Under the pieces are notes generated by a model. That model ran no database searches. It was not told the DNA's origin and saw nothing but the letters and a program-made list of their open reading frames with translations. Positions 38,842 to 47,812 of a stretch of DNA of 64,000 bases are shown here, one piece after another. The DNA is from Acidisphaera sp. S103 (GTDB lineage: Bacteria > Pseudomonadota > Alphaproteobacteria > Acetobacterales > Acetobacteraceae). Every line of letters starts with the position of its first letter. The stretch's first letter is position 1. The DNA lies in NCBI RefSeq assembly GCF_009765975.1, contig NZ_LMUJ01000042.1, positions 90,268-154,267 on the forward strand, written 5' to 3'. The translations under genes were made by a program, and so were the position numbers.

Positions 38842-39363
38842 ATGTCCCTTCAAGGCAACTACCTCGGCATGTCCCTGTCGATCGACGATCTCGACAAGGA
38901 GAACCTGACCTACTTCGCGCACTGCGCCCGGCACGATTTCCATCTGCAGAAATGCGACGATTGCGGGCTGCTGCGCTATCCCCCGACGACCGGCTGCCCC
39001 TGGTGCGCCAGCCCACGGGCGACCTGGACCGCTGTCGAAGGCAAGGGCGAGGTGCATTCCTATGAGGAAGTACATCACGCGATCCAGCCCGCGTTCAAAG
39101 CCCATACGCCGTATATGGTCCTGCTGGTGGACCTCGACACCCAAAAGGGCCAGCCGTCGGAACATGAGGCGCTGCGGGTGGTCGGCAACCTGACCCTGGC
39201 TGACGGCAATCTCGCGCCGCCCGAGGCCGTGCGAAAGGTCGGTATCGGCACACGCGTCCGCCTGGCTTTCAGCGATGTGGCCGACGGGCTGTCCCTGCCG
39301 CAATGGACCGTGGACACGGACGCAAAGCAACCCGAGACGCCTTGGCGGTATCCACAAGAGTAG
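38842..39363 (+). CDS. DUF35 OB-fold protein with zinc ribbon
   Basis: Protein of 173 residues with the rubredoxin-like zinc ribbon (QKCDDCGLLRYPPTTGCPWC, four cysteines) and an OB-fold (VEGKGEVHSYEEVHH, later IGTRVRLAFSD). Such proteins bind acyl-CoA and form a complex with thiolase-like partners. AGGAGAAACGCTT lies before the ATG, and the thiolase gene ends 14 bases upstream, so the two are co-transcribed. The exact substrate is unknown. Confidence 0.9.
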   Translation: MSLQGNYLGMSLSIDDLDKENLTYFAHCARHDFHLQKCDDCGLLRYPPTTGCPWCASPRATWTAVEGKGEVHSYEEVHHAIQPAFKAHTPYMVLLVDLDTQKGQPSEHEALRVVGNLTLADGNLAPPEAVRKVGIGTRVRLAFSDVADGLSLPQWTVDTDAKQPETPWRYPQE

Positions 39364-39364
39364 G

Positions 39365-39544
39365 ATGATCTTCGACCAAGCCACGGGCGCACAGTGGGAG
39401 GCCGCCCGGATTTTCGGTGGTGCGACGATGGTGGCGTTCCTGGCGGCCCGGATGTTCCGCCGCCAGGCTCAATGGCTTCGCATCGCGGTTGCCATTCTCT
39501 ATATCGCTGGCGTTCTCGGCTTTGTCGCGTACGTCCTGCTCTGA
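39365..39544 (+). CDS. Small membrane protein, 59 residues
   Basis: Begins one base after the DUF35 stop, which signals coupling. The C-terminal half is one hydrophobic helix (WLRIAVAILYIAGVLGFVAYVLL), and an earlier less hydrophobic one (FGGATMVAFLAARMF) may also cross the membrane. No family recognised. Its position makes it a third member of the thiolase-DUF35 operon. Confidence 0.6.
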   Translation: MIFDQATGAQWEAARIFGGATMVAFLAARMFRRQAQWLRIAVAILYIAGVLGFVAYVLL

Positions 39545-39573
39545 ATTTCAGGCGCGGAAATCGGCGCCATCCG

Positions 39574-40260
39574 TCACGCCTCCGCGGAACGGCCCTTGAA
39601 CCCCATCGCAACGACATACAACTCGCTGGATTCCTTGCGGCTGGACGGCGGTTTGGCATGGCGGACATGCGAGAAATTTTGCTTCAGCACGTCGAGTATC
39701 TGCTTCTCCGACCCGCCCTGGAACACCTTCGCCACGAACGCCCCGCCCGGCGACAAAATCCCCACCGCGAAATCGAGCGCCATTTCCGCCAACGCCACGA
39801 TCCGGATGTGATCCGTCGCGGCGTGCCCCGTGGTGTTCGGCGCCATGTCGGACAGCACCAGGTCGGCACCGCCGCCGAGGTCCGCCGTCAACCGCACCGG
39901 CATATCCGGGTCGGTGAAATCGCCCTGGATCACCACCGCGCCCTGGATCGGATCGATCGGCAGCAGGTCCACCGCCAGCACCGAGGCCGCGCCACGCTTC
40001 ACCGCCACCTGCGTCCAGCCGCCCGGTGCGGCGCCGAGATCGAGCACCCGGACGCCCTTGTGGATCAGTTTGAACTTGTCATCGAGTTCCAGCAGCTTGA
40101 ATGCCGCCCGCGACCGCCAGCCCTGCTGCCGAGCCGCCGCGACGTAGGGATCGTTGAGCTGACGCTTCAGCCAGGCGGTTGAGGCGGGACTCCGGCTCTT
40201 CGCTGATTTGACGAAGACCGACAGACTTCGGGACGGCGGCTTGACAGGCGGACGGCTCAT
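39574..40260 (-). CDS. rlmE: 23S rRNA (uridine-2'-O)-methyltransferase RlmE
   Basis: FtsJ/RrmJ-type enzyme of 228 residues that methylates U2552 of 23S rRNA in the large subunit. Visible: RSRAAFKLLELDDKF (K of the K-D-K-E tetrad), VLDLGAAPGGWTQVA (SAM loop), LSDMAPNTTGH (D), FVAKVFQG (K) and SSELYVVAMGFKG (E). It starts inside the ppx/gppA-like stop (ATGA), so the two are coupled. Confidence 0.96.
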   Translation of the reverse strand: MSRPPVKPPSRSLSVFVKSAKSRSPASTAWLKRQLNDPYVAAARQQGWRSRAAFKLLELDDKFKLIHKGVRVLDLGAAPGGWTQVAVKRGAASVLAVDLLPIDPIQGAVVIQGDFTDPDMPVRLTADLGGGADLVLSDMAPNTTGHAATDHIRIVALAEMALDFAVGILSPGGAFVAKVFQGGSEKQILDVLKQNFSHVRHAKPPSSRKESSELYVVAMGFKGRSAEA

Positions 40261-41474
40261 GAACGGCAGGGATCACGTCGCCGTCCCTGGCGCAAGCGGT
40301 CGGCGCGCATCAACCGCAGCAGCATGCCCTCCCGCAGGCCACGATCGGCGACGATCACGTGCGGCGCCGGCCAGACGCGGGTGATGGCGGCGAACACCGC
40401 GCAGCCGGGCAACACGAACTCGACCCGATCCGGACCGACGCAGGGGTGCAGCATCAGGCCCTCACGCCCGAGCGCCCGCAGGTGGGCCAGTGCGTCGGCC
40501 GCGGCCTGGCTGCAAAGCTCGACGCCATCCACCGCCATCCGGCGATAGCGCTCCAGCTTCAACGCGACTCCGGCCAGGGTGGTGACGGTGCCGCTAGTGC
40601 CCAGCAGGCGGACGCCGCCGCCGCGCATTTCGCGGGCGATGCAATGCACTTTCTCGAACGGTTGCAGGCGTTCGGCGACGTCGGCGACCATCGCCTCGAA
40701 GCCGTCTTCGGTGAAGCCGGCGCCGCCCCAGCGTTCCGCCAGCGTCACCACGCCGACGGGCAGGGATTCGTAGCCGATCAGTTCCGGGTGGCCGTCGGTC
40801 AGGCGCACCCAGGCGAGTTCGGTGGAACCGCCGCCGATATCGAACAGCAGCGCCCGGCGATCGCCGCACGGCAGCAGCGGGGTGCAGGATTCCAGCGCCA
40901 GCTCGGCTTCCTCGCGACTGCTGATGATGCCGAAATCGAAGCCGGTCTCCTGCTTGACGCGGCACAGGAAGGCGGGGCCGTTGGTCGCACGCCGGCAGGC
41001 CTCGGTCGCGATGGCGCGTACCTGACGCACCGGGCGTCGCGCCAGCCGGCCTGCGCAGGCGTGCAAGGCGCAGATCGCACGGTCCATCGCGGCGTCATTC
41101 AGGCAACCGGTGCTGTGCAGCCCTTCCCCCAGGCGGACGATACGGGAGAAGCTGTCGAGCACCCGGAAACTGTCGCCTGAAGGCGTTCCAACCAGCATCC
41201 TGCAATTGTTGGTGCCCAGGTCCAGGGCGGCAAAGGCGGGCCCAAACACGCGCCGGCCCGGATCGGAGCGTCCCGGATCGGGCGCCCCAAGGTCTGGCGG
41301 CGCAAGGCTCGGGGGCGCAGGATCTGGAGACGCCTGGCCGGGAGACGCGAGATCTGGCGACGCCGCCTGACCCGTCAGATTGGAGGCGGCACTATCCGGA
41401 CATGTCTCATCCAGCCGCACTTCATCGCATTGTGCGGCGGTTTCAAGCTCGGCCGTGGCTTGAACCGGCATCAT
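40257..41474 (-). CDS. Ppx/GppA phosphatase family protein
   Basis: Exopolyphosphatase/guanosine pentaphosphate phosphatase family protein, about 405 residues. After an unusual N-terminal extension made of seven Pro/Ala/Asp-rich five-residue repeats, the ASKHA fold begins at FAALDLGTNNCRMLVG. The second phosphate loop is LLFDIGGGSTELAW, and LLGTSGTVTTLAGV follows. It likely hydrolyses polyphosphate or pppGpp, so it may act on the stringent response. The exact start is uncertain. It precedes and overlaps rlmE, an arrangement known in alphaproteobacteria. Confidence 0.9.
   Translation of the reverse strand: MMPVQATAELETAAQCDEVRLDETCPDSAASNLTGQAASPDLASPGQASPDPAPPSLAPPDLGAPDPGRSDPGRRVFGPAFAALDLGTNNCRMLVGTPSGDSFRVLDSFSRIVRLGEGLHSTGCLNDAAMDRAICALHACAGRLARRPVRQVRAIATEACRRATNGPAFLCRVKQETGFDFGIISSREEAELALESCTPLLPCGDRRALLFDIGGGSTELAWVRLTDGHPELIGYESLPVGVVTLAERWGGAGFTEDGFEAMVADVAERLQPFEKVHCIAREMRGGGVRLLGTSGTVTTLAGVALKLERYRRMAVDGVELCSQAAADALAHLRALGREGLMLHPCVGPDRVEFVLPGCAVFAAITRVWPAPHVIVADRGLREGMLLRLMRADRLRQGRRRDPCRS
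41259..41363 (-). repeat. Seven imperfect 15-bp tandem repeats in the Ppx/GppA N-terminus
   Basis: In-frame repeats encode five-residue units of the form A-S/P-P-D/G/S-L/P/Q: ASPDL, ASPGQ, ASPDP, APPSL, APPDL, GAPDP, GRSDP. They form a flexible linker ahead of the catalytic fold. Copy number may vary among strains without a frame change. Confidence 0.75.
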
Positions 41475-41576
41475 CCTTGGATTGTCAACCGACTGCGTGT
41501 GGCGGGCAAGCACCGAATGCAAATGTGGTGCCGGCTATCGGCTTTTTCATACCCAGGGTTCGTCCCGCGCACCCCT

Positions 41577-42632
41577 TCACGGCGGTGGACCTAAAAATCG
41601 CGATCGGGAATTTGCGTGGGAAACCCGCCAACCGCCGCCGCCCGTGGCCTTCACCTCGCGCGCGGCCATGTGGGCGCGGCGCAGCATCGTACGGACATCC
41701 TGGGCGCTGCCGGGGTCCCGGCTGGCGATGCCGATGGAAAAAGTCACGCCCTGAGCGTCCGGCAGGTCGTGGAAAAGCCGGCCGGCGCACAGTTCCTCGG
41801 CCCGTTCGGCGGCTGTCAGATGATCCATGCCATCCTGCCAGACGGCGAACTCATCCGCCCCCACCCGCGCGACAAGGTCGCTGGGCCGGACCGAGGCACG
41901 CAACTGACTGGCCATGCGGACAAGAATCCCGTCCCCTCGCGTCCGCCCCAGCGACAGGTTGACACGCCGCAGGTCGTCGATATCCACCAGCCACAACGTG
42001 CCGACGACGACGTCCATGTCGAGCCGGTCGATACGTCGTTCGGCCTCATCCAGGAACCAGCGGCGGTTCGGAATGCCCGTCAGCCGATCGATACCGGCCT
42101 GGCCCATGCCGGCGCCGACAGCAACACGCAGCAGCATGGCGACAGAGGCCGCAAGGTCGTGATCGGACTCGGTCCACGGCCTCGATCGCGGGGCTCGCCA
42201 CAGCAGTAGGCCCCCGGGGCAGTCAGGCGGAAAGACCCAGGGACAGGCCAGAAGCGGGCGCTTGTCGGCGGTAAGGGCCTGGGAGGGGCGATTGGGGCTG
42301 GCTGCCAACAGCATGTGGCCAAGATCGGCGACGCCAGGCTCGTCGACACCCAGGAAATAGGCGACTGGCTCCTCGGCGGCATCCGCGCTCAAGTCAAGAA
42401 TCGCGATCCCGTCCAGGTCCGCCGTCAGACGCAATTCCTCTAAAATCGCAACAATGGAGCCATCGTAATCGCCTCTGAACGGCACGTTCGTCTCCTCAAG
42501 CCAAAGGACGGGGAGCAGCTTAGGCTTTTTCCGCGCCAGATGGATAGAATTGGCGCCCATACCGGCCGCCCGATCGTTTGGATATCGCACGCGCGGGGTG
42601 GCAATGCACTGGCTGCACCATTCGATAATCAT
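41577..42632 (-). CDS. GGDEF-domain protein (probable diguanylate cyclase, GADEF variant)
   Basis: Protein of about 351 residues. The N-terminal part (about 45-175) looks like a GAF-type sensor. The GGDEF domain follows (about 180-335): DRLTGIPNRRWFLDEA, the metal-binding VDIDDLRRVN, and an active-site motif VGADEFAVW, where the second Gly of GGDEF is Ala. The rest of the domain is intact, so activity is possible but not certain. There is no EAL domain and no membrane helix. The start is uncertain; an ATG 24 codons later is also plausible. Confidence 0.85.
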   Translation of the reverse strand: MIIEWCSQCIATPRVRYPNDRAAGMGANSIHLARKKPKLLPVLWLEETNVPFRGDYDGSIVAILEELRLTADLDGIAILDLSADAAEEPVAYFLGVDEPGVADLGHMLLAASPNRPSQALTADKRPLLACPWVFPPDCPGGLLLWRAPRSRPWTESDHDLAASVAMLLRVAVGAGMGQAGIDRLTGIPNRRWFLDEAERRIDRLDMDVVVGTLWLVDIDDLRRVNLSLGRTRGDGILVRMASQLRASVRPSDLVARVGADEFAVWQDGMDHLTAAERAEELCAGRLFHDLPDAQGVTFSIGIASRDPGSAQDVRTMLRRAHMAAREVKATGGGGWRVSHANSRSRFLGPPP

Positions 42633-42746
42633 GTCGCCTAGGAAACGGCTCGTTACACGTCTGCCATGGTGACAGCGGTAAGGCCCGCATCCGGCTTCGA
42701 TACCAGCCCACGACGGGCCGGCAGCCAGTCCCGATGCGCTGCGGCG

Positions 42747-43547
42747 TCACCGCTTCGGCGCTGCCATCGCCGGCGTCGTCCCGAAGGTTTCCCGAAACGC
42801 CGCCCCAAACGCCGGCACGCTGGCATAGCCGACAGCGGCCGCCACCCGGGCCGGCGGAACGCCCTGGGCAATCCTGGCCAGCGCCTCGGTCATACGCAAT
42901 TGGCGGCGCCATTGCTGGAAGCTCATGCCCGTCTCCGATCGAAACAGGCGCGCCAGCGTCCGCACCGAGGCACCGGCGACCGTCGCATAACCATCCAGGT
43001 CGCGCGCATCGGCCGGATCGGCAATTAGCGCTGTCGCCACCCGAGCCAGCCTGGGATCGCGGCAGGCCGGCAAGGATAAAGGCCGCGTGCCGGCCCGCCT
43101 GATCTCATGCAGCACCAGCGCCGCCACCAGGCGGATCGGGCCGCGCGAATCCCACACCACGGGTTCCCCGCACACCGTCAGGATCAGCTCGCGCAGCAGC
43201 GGCGATACGGCGATCACCGTCGCCGCTGCCGGGCCGGACGCCGCCGCATCCGCCCGCAGGAACAGGGATCGCATCTGGACCGCGCCGTCCATCCGGACCG
43301 CGTGCCGCATGTCGGCGGGGACCCATAGGCCGGTTCCGGGCGGAACGGTGAACAAGGCGGCCTCGGTCGTGACGCGCAGCACGCCGGCGATGGCGAACAG
43401 AAGTTGCGCTCGGGGGTGCCGGTGCAGGCCGGTGTCATGGCCGGCTTGGTAGTCGTTGGAATAGCCGACCATCGGCCGGGGCGCCTGCTCGAACGGCTGC
43501 AGGCGGCTTTGGCCGGTACGCGACAGAGTTTGGCCAGACATCGCCAT
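42747..43547 (-). CDS. AraC-family transcriptional regulator with cupin N-terminus
   Basis: Regulator of about 266 residues. The N-terminal cupin-like sensor has HRHPRAQLLFAIAGVLRV and FTVPPGTGLWVPADMRHAV, as in NimR (YeaM)-type regulators. The C-terminal AraC double helix-turn-helix has TVAGASVRTLARLFRSETG and AAAVGYASVPAFGAAFRE. It is divergent from an MFS transporter gene with only 34 bases between starts, so it most likely controls that transporter, much as NimR controls an efflux gene. Confidence 0.88.
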   Translation of the reverse strand: MAMSGQTLSRTGQSRLQPFEQAPRPMVGYSNDYQAGHDTGLHRHPRAQLLFAIAGVLRVTTEAALFTVPPGTGLWVPADMRHAVRMDGAVQMRSLFLRADAAASGPAAATVIAVSPLLRELILTVCGEPVVWDSRGPIRLVAALVLHEIRRAGTRPLSLPACRDPRLARVATALIADPADARDLDGYATVAGASVRTLARLFRSETGMSFQQWRRQLRMTEALARIAQGVPPARVAAAVGYASVPAFGAAFRETFGTTPAMAAPKR

Positions 43548-43581
43548 AGCGACAACCTATATTTTTCGTAACACAAAGGGA

Positions 43582-44808
43582 ATGCGGATCATGACTCCAG
43601 CCGCCCGGCAGATCGTGTTCATCAACACCGCCCACACGATCACCCATTACAGCCTGCTGATCCTGCCCACCGCCGTACTGGCCATGGCCGTCCCCGGCGG
43701 TCCGTTCGGCGAGTCCTATGGGCCGATTCTGGCGCTGGCCACCGGCGGGTTCGTGTTCTACGGCCTGCTGTCGCTGCCGCAGGGATGGCTGGTGCAGCGC
43801 TTCGGCCGCAAGGCGCTGATGACAACATTTTTCCTGGGAACCGGCCTGAGTCTGATCGCCGCCGGCCTGGTCCATTCACCGATGATGCTCGGCGTGGCAC
43901 TGGCCTGTGCCGGGGGCTTCGCCGCGATCTATCATCCGATCGGCACGACGATGCTGGTGGAGGCTGCGGGCGACAGACCCGGCCGCTCGATCGGGGTGAA
44001 CGGGGTGTTCGGCAACCTGGGGGTCGCCTTGGCCCCGGTCGTCACCGCCTTCCTGGCCAATGAGATCGGCTGGCGCGCGGCGTTCGTCGCCCCCGGGTTA
44101 CTGTGTGTGACGGCCGGGCTATTCTGGATGCGGACGCCGCTGGCGCATGTCAGCGCGCATGCCAATGCCCGCCCGTTCCCGCCGATTCCGCGGCATCTGG
44201 TCCGTCGCGCGGTGCTGGTTCTGATGCTGATCGCGATGTCGTCCGGGCTGGTGTTCAACGCCTTTACCATCCTGTTGCCCAAGCTGATGCAGGAACGGCT
44301 GGCCGACAACGCGACGTTGTTGCCGCTGGTCGGTCTGGCGGCCTTCCTGGTGACGCTGTGCGGGGCGCTGACGCAGTTCTCCGTCGGGCGGATGATCGAC
44401 CGTAACACGCTGAAGACGGTGTTCCTGCCGGTCAGCATCGTGCTGGCGCCGGCGATGCTCGCGCTGTCCTTCGCCCAGGGCTGGCTGGTGCTGCCGCTGG
44501 CCGGCGCGGTGGCGGCCTCGATCTTCGGGCAGGTGACGGTGAACGAGACGATGGCGGCCCGCTATATCTCCCCTGCCCTGCGGGCGCGGATTTACTCGGT
44601 GCGGTTCTTCGTCGGATTCCTGGGGGCCGCCGCGGCAGCGCCGGTGGTTTCCACCCTATATGAGCGCACCGGCAGCGTGGCGGCGGCGACCGTGGTGCTG
44701 TCGGCATTCTCGGTGGTGACGCTGGGGTGCGCGCTGTTCTTTCCGAACCGGAAGGAGGAACTGGCCCCCGAGTTGTGGGCGGATGCAGTGCCGATGGCGG
44801 CGGAATAA
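43582..44808 (+). CDS. MFS transporter, probable efflux
   Basis: Major facilitator superfamily protein of 408 residues with about 12 membrane helices. The loop between helices 2 and 3 has the MFS signature-like QRFGRKALM. AIYHPIGTTML in helix 4 recalls the fosmidomycin-resistance (Fsr) branch, and the helix 5 region has GVFGNLGVALAP. An ATG three codons downstream is an alternative start. It is divergent from an AraC-type regulator, which suggests induction by a toxic compound. The substrate is unknown. Confidence 0.87.
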   Translation: MRIMTPAARQIVFINTAHTITHYSLLILPTAVLAMAVPGGPFGESYGPILALATGGFVFYGLLSLPQGWLVQRFGRKALMTTFFLGTGLSLIAAGLVHSPMMLGVALACAGGFAAIYHPIGTTMLVEAAGDRPGRSIGVNGVFGNLGVALAPVVTAFLANEIGWRAAFVAPGLLCVTAGLFWMRTPLAHVSAHANARPFPPIPRHLVRRAVLVLMLIAMSSGLVFNAFTILLPKLMQERLADNATLLPLVGLAAFLVTLCGALTQFSVGRMIDRNTLKTVFLPVSIVLAPAMLALSFAQGWLVLPLAGAVAASIFGQVTVNETMAARYISPALRARIYSVRFFVGFLGAAAAAPVVSTLYERTGSVAAATVVLSAFSVVTLGCALFFPNRKEELAPELWADAVPMAAE

Positions 44809-44886
44809 GGGCACGCCAGACCTGCGGCCGTTCGCCGCCGCACACGTTAATTGCAAAGCGCCGCCGAACGCGCCACATCCCTCCGC

Positions 44887-45516
44887 ATGCTCCTCCGCCG
44901 CTCTCTGCTGCTGTCCGCCGCGCTGCTTCCCTTAGCCCAGACGGCCAGCGCGGACCCGCCCGCTGTCGCGCTTTCCGCCTCGGACCAGGCGGATATCGGG
45001 CGAATCGAGGCCTATCTGAACGGCATTCGGACGCTGAAGGCGCATTTCCTGCAGGTGGCGCCGAATGGTGGCATCTCGGAGGGCACCGCGTGGCTGGAAC
45101 GGCCGGGGCGCATGCGGTTCCAATATGATCCGCCGGCGCCGTTCCTGCTGATCGCGGCGCACGGGCAGTTGATCTTCCACGACTCGTCGCTGGGGCAGGA
45201 CAGCAACATCCCCCTGAGCCGTACGCCGCTGGGTATCCTGCTGGCCGACCACGTGACGCTGGCGGGCGCGGTGACAGTGACCGCCATCCAGCACCTGCCC
45301 GGCCAGATCCAGCTGACCCTGGAGCGTACCGCCAGCCCGGGTGATGGGTCCCTGACGCTGATTTTCACCGATTCGCCACTGACTTTACGGCAATGGACCG
45401 TGGTGGACGCGCAGCGGCGTGAGACTCACGTCACCCTGTCCAACGCCCAGACCGGCGGCACATTCGACCCGACTTTGTTCGAGCAGGTCTTCGTCCCGTC
45501 GGAACAAAAACGCTGA
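44887..45516 (+). CDS. lolA: Outer-membrane lipoprotein carrier protein LolA
   Basis: Periplasmic chaperone of 209 residues that carries lipoproteins from LolCDE to the outer membrane. It has a signal peptide (LLLSAALLPLAQTASA) and the LolA half-barrel: IEAYLNGIRTLKAHFLQ, GTAWLERPGRMRFQYDPP, PLGILLAD, then LTLIFTDSPLTLRQWTVVDAQ. The ATG directly before LLRRSLLL is preferred. It follows the MFS gene at 78 bases. Confidence 0.93.
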   Translation: MLLRRSLLLSAALLPLAQTASADPPAVALSASDQADIGRIEAYLNGIRTLKAHFLQVAPNGGISEGTAWLERPGRMRFQYDPPAPFLLIAAHGQLIFHDSSLGQDSNIPLSRTPLGILLADHVTLAGAVTVTAIQHLPGQIQLTLERTASPGDGSLTLIFTDSPLTLRQWTVVDAQRRETHVTLSNAQTGGTFDPTLFEQVFVPSEQKR

Positions 45517-45616
45517 GCTCCCGGGCCGCACGCCGATGACCGCATGACGGGCATGTGCCCGCCGGGACGAAAAAGTCTTCTTTTTGCCATCAAACTGGGG
45601 AATGATCTTTCCCAAC

Positions 45617-46432
45617 ATGAGGTCCCCGCGCGTCGTCAAGCCAATGATCGGCATCAGTTGCTGCACCAAGCAGTTTGGCATCTTCGGAATGCCGAACCAT
45701 GCGGCCTCCGACACTTATGTGCGCGCGACGGATGAGGTGATTGGCGCCGTCCCGGTGCTGTTGCCCGCCAACGGCCCGATGGCGGATATCGAGACCCTGC
45801 TGGACCGACTCGACGGCATCATTCTGACCGGTAGCCGTTCCAACGTGCAACCCGGCCTGTATGATGGCCCGCCGCACGCCGAGGGCACGCCGGAAGACCC
45901 CGCCCGCGACGGAATCACCCTGCCGCTGATCAGGGCGGCGGTGGCCAGGGGGGTGCCGCTGCTGGCGATCTGCCGCGGCTTTCAGGAATTGAACGTGGCG
46001 CTGGGCGGGTCCCTGCATCAGCGAATCCAGGATCTGCCGGATCGGATGGATCATTCGACTCCGATGCAGCCGTCCTCACGGATTCGCCAGAGCAAGGCGC
46101 ACGCGATCCGGGTGACGCCGGGCGGCTGGCTGCACCGCCTGGCCGGTGCGACGGAGATCGCGGTGAACTCCCTGCACAACCAGGGGATCAACCAACTGGC
46201 GCCGGGCCTGGTCGCCGAAGGCGTGGCGCCGGATGGGCTGATCGAGGCCGTCCGGGTCGCGGCCAGCGAGGCGGGGCCGGCGATCGGCTACGTCGTGGGC
46301 GTGCAGTGGCACCCGGAATACGACTGGCGCACCGACACGCTGTCCCGGGCGATTTTCGAGCAATTCGGCGCGGCCGTGCGAGCTTATGCCGACGCCGCAA
46401 GGTTGGGCGGCGTTTCCATCGCGGCCGATTAG
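45617..46432 (+). CDS. Class I glutamine amidotransferase-like gamma-glutamyl hydrolase (PuuD-like)
   Basis: Peptidase C26/PuuD-type hydrolase of about 271 residues, which would cleave gamma-glutamyl-GABA or a similar gamma-glutamyl amide. MIGISCC opening, LDGIILTGSRSNV, nucleophile cysteine in LLAICRGFQELNVALGG, VNSLHNQGI and the catalytic His-Glu pair in VGVQWHPEYDW. The start is not fixed by a ribosome site; an ATG five codons earlier is open. No other putrescine catabolism gene is adjacent. Confidence 0.9.
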   Translation: MRSPRVVKPMIGISCCTKQFGIFGMPNHAASDTYVRATDEVIGAVPVLLPANGPMADIETLLDRLDGIILTGSRSNVQPGLYDGPPHAEGTPEDPARDGITLPLIRAAVARGVPLLAICRGFQELNVALGGSLHQRIQDLPDRMDHSTPMQPSSRIRQSKAHAIRVTPGGWLHRLAGATEIAVNSLHNQGINQLAPGLVAEGVAPDGLIEAVRVAASEAGPAIGYVVGVQWHPEYDWRTDTLSRAIFEQFGAAVRAYADAARLGGVSIAAD

Positions 46433-46568
46433 GGTCCGGGACGCCGCAGGCCAGTCTCCAAAACCTCTACCCCCTTGTCAGACCGACCGTTTCGACCGAT
46501 GTATCGGCCGGAAGACCGGACCGCACGGGTCCGGATTGATCATCATTCAGGACAGGACAGGCGCCGCC

Positions 46569-47129
46569 ATGTTCATCGAAACCGAGGGCACTCCCAACCC
46601 CGCCACGCTCAAGTTCCTGCCGGGGCGCGACGTGATGGGCCTCTCGACCGCCGACTTCGCCTCCGCCGTCAGCGCCGTCCGCAGCCCGCTAGCGACCGGG
46701 CTGTTTGCCCTGCCGGGCGTGGCGCGCGTCTTCCTCGGCGGCGACTTCATCAGCGTTACCAAAAACGATGAGATTTCGTGGCAGGCGCTGAAGCCCCAGG
46801 TGCTGGGCGTCATCATGGATCATTTCGTCGCCGGCCTGCCGGTGATCGAGGACGGCGACACCGACTTCGACGAAGAAGACATCGACGAAGCCGACCGCGA
46901 GGTCGTGGACCAGATCAAGGAACTGCTCGATACCCGAGTCCGCCCGGCGGTGGCCGGCGACGGCGGCGACATCGTGTTCCGTGGCTACCGCCAGGGTGTC
47001 GTCCGCCTGCACATGCAGGGTTCGTGCTCCGGCTGCCCGTCCTCCAGCGCCACGCTGAAGCACGGCATCGAGAACATGCTGAAGCACTACGTGCCGGAAG
47101 TGGTCTCCGTCGAGCAGGTCGAATTCTGA
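46569..47129 (+). CDS. NfuA-type Fe-S cluster carrier (NifU family)
   Basis: Fe-S carrier of 186 residues with an N-terminal Nfu domain (FIETEGTPNPATLKFLPG) and a C-terminal NifU domain with the cluster-binding CxxC in GSCSGCPSS. An acidic linker (EDGDTDFDEEDIDEADRE) joins them. It is the mitochondrial NFU1-type architecture usual in alphaproteobacteria. It would deliver 4Fe-4S clusters to apo-proteins such as MoaA or the radical SAM enzyme in this window. Starts at an ATG that fits the family N-terminus exactly. Confidence 0.94.
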   Translation: MFIETEGTPNPATLKFLPGRDVMGLSTADFASAVSAVRSPLATGLFALPGVARVFLGGDFISVTKNDEISWQALKPQVLGVIMDHFVAGLPVIEDGDTDFDEEDIDEADREVVDQIKELLDTRVRPAVAGDGGDIVFRGYRQGVVRLHMQGSCSGCPSSSATLKHGIENMLKHYVPEVVSVEQVEF

Positions 47130-47195
47130 CCGGCCTCAGTTGACCACCGCGGGCGCATCTCTCACGCTGCGCCGCATCATATTCAGGAGTTGCCT

Positions 47196-47783
47196 ATGAC
47201 GATCGACGCCGCCGGTCACGACCTGCTGTTCAGGGAAGCCCGCACCCACAACAAGTGGCACGACACCCCGGTCCCCGACGAGACGCTGCGCGAACTCTAC
47301 GACATCCTGAAGTTCGGCCCGACCTCCGCCAACAGCTCGCCGGCCCGCTTCGTGTTCATCCGCACCAAGGAAGGCAAGGAAAAGCTGGCTCCGGCGCTAT
47401 CCGCCGGCAATACCGAGAAGACCATGGCCGCGCCGGTCACCGTGATCGTCGCCTACGACCCCAAATTCTTCGAGAAACTGCCGACGCTGTTTCCGCACAA
47501 CCAGGATGCGATCAACTGGTTCACCAGCAACGATTCGCTGGCGGCGACCACGGCGTTCCGCAACGGCACCCTGCAGGGCGCCTACCTGATGATCGCGGCT
47601 CGGTCGCTGGGCCTGGATACCGGCGCGATGTCGGGCTTCGACAATGCTAAGGTCGACGCGGCGTTCTTCGCCGGCAACGGCTGGCGGTCGAATTTCCTGG
47701 TGAACATCGGCCACGGCGACCCGGCGGGGGTCTTCAACCGCTCGCCGCGCCTGCCGTTTGAGGAAGCCTGTCTGCTGGTCTGA
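47196..47783 (+). CDS. RutE/HadB-like nitroreductase family protein
   Basis: FMN-dependent nitroreductase-fold enzyme of 195 residues, in the RutE branch annotated as malonic semialdehyde reductase. [15 protein letters not shown] opening, [17 protein letters not shown] (FMN-phosphate contact), [12 protein letters not shown], and the [11 protein letters not shown] segment of this family. AGGAG lies seven bases before the ATG. No other rut gene is near, so a role in uracil breakdown is unproven. The next gene converges. Confidence 0.88.
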   Translation: MTIDAAGHDLLFREARTHNKWHDTPVPDETLRELYDILKFGPTSANSSPARFVFIRTKEGKEKLAPALSAGNTEKTMAAPVTVIVAYDPKFFEKLPTLFPHNQDAINWFTSNDSLAATTAFRNGTLQGAYLMIAARSLGLDTGAMSGFDNAKVDAAFFAGNGWRSNFLVNIGHGDPAGVFNRSPRLPFEEACLLV

Positions 47784-47812
47784 CGCCGGCGCGGGTTGAC
47801 GTCCGGCCGCGA

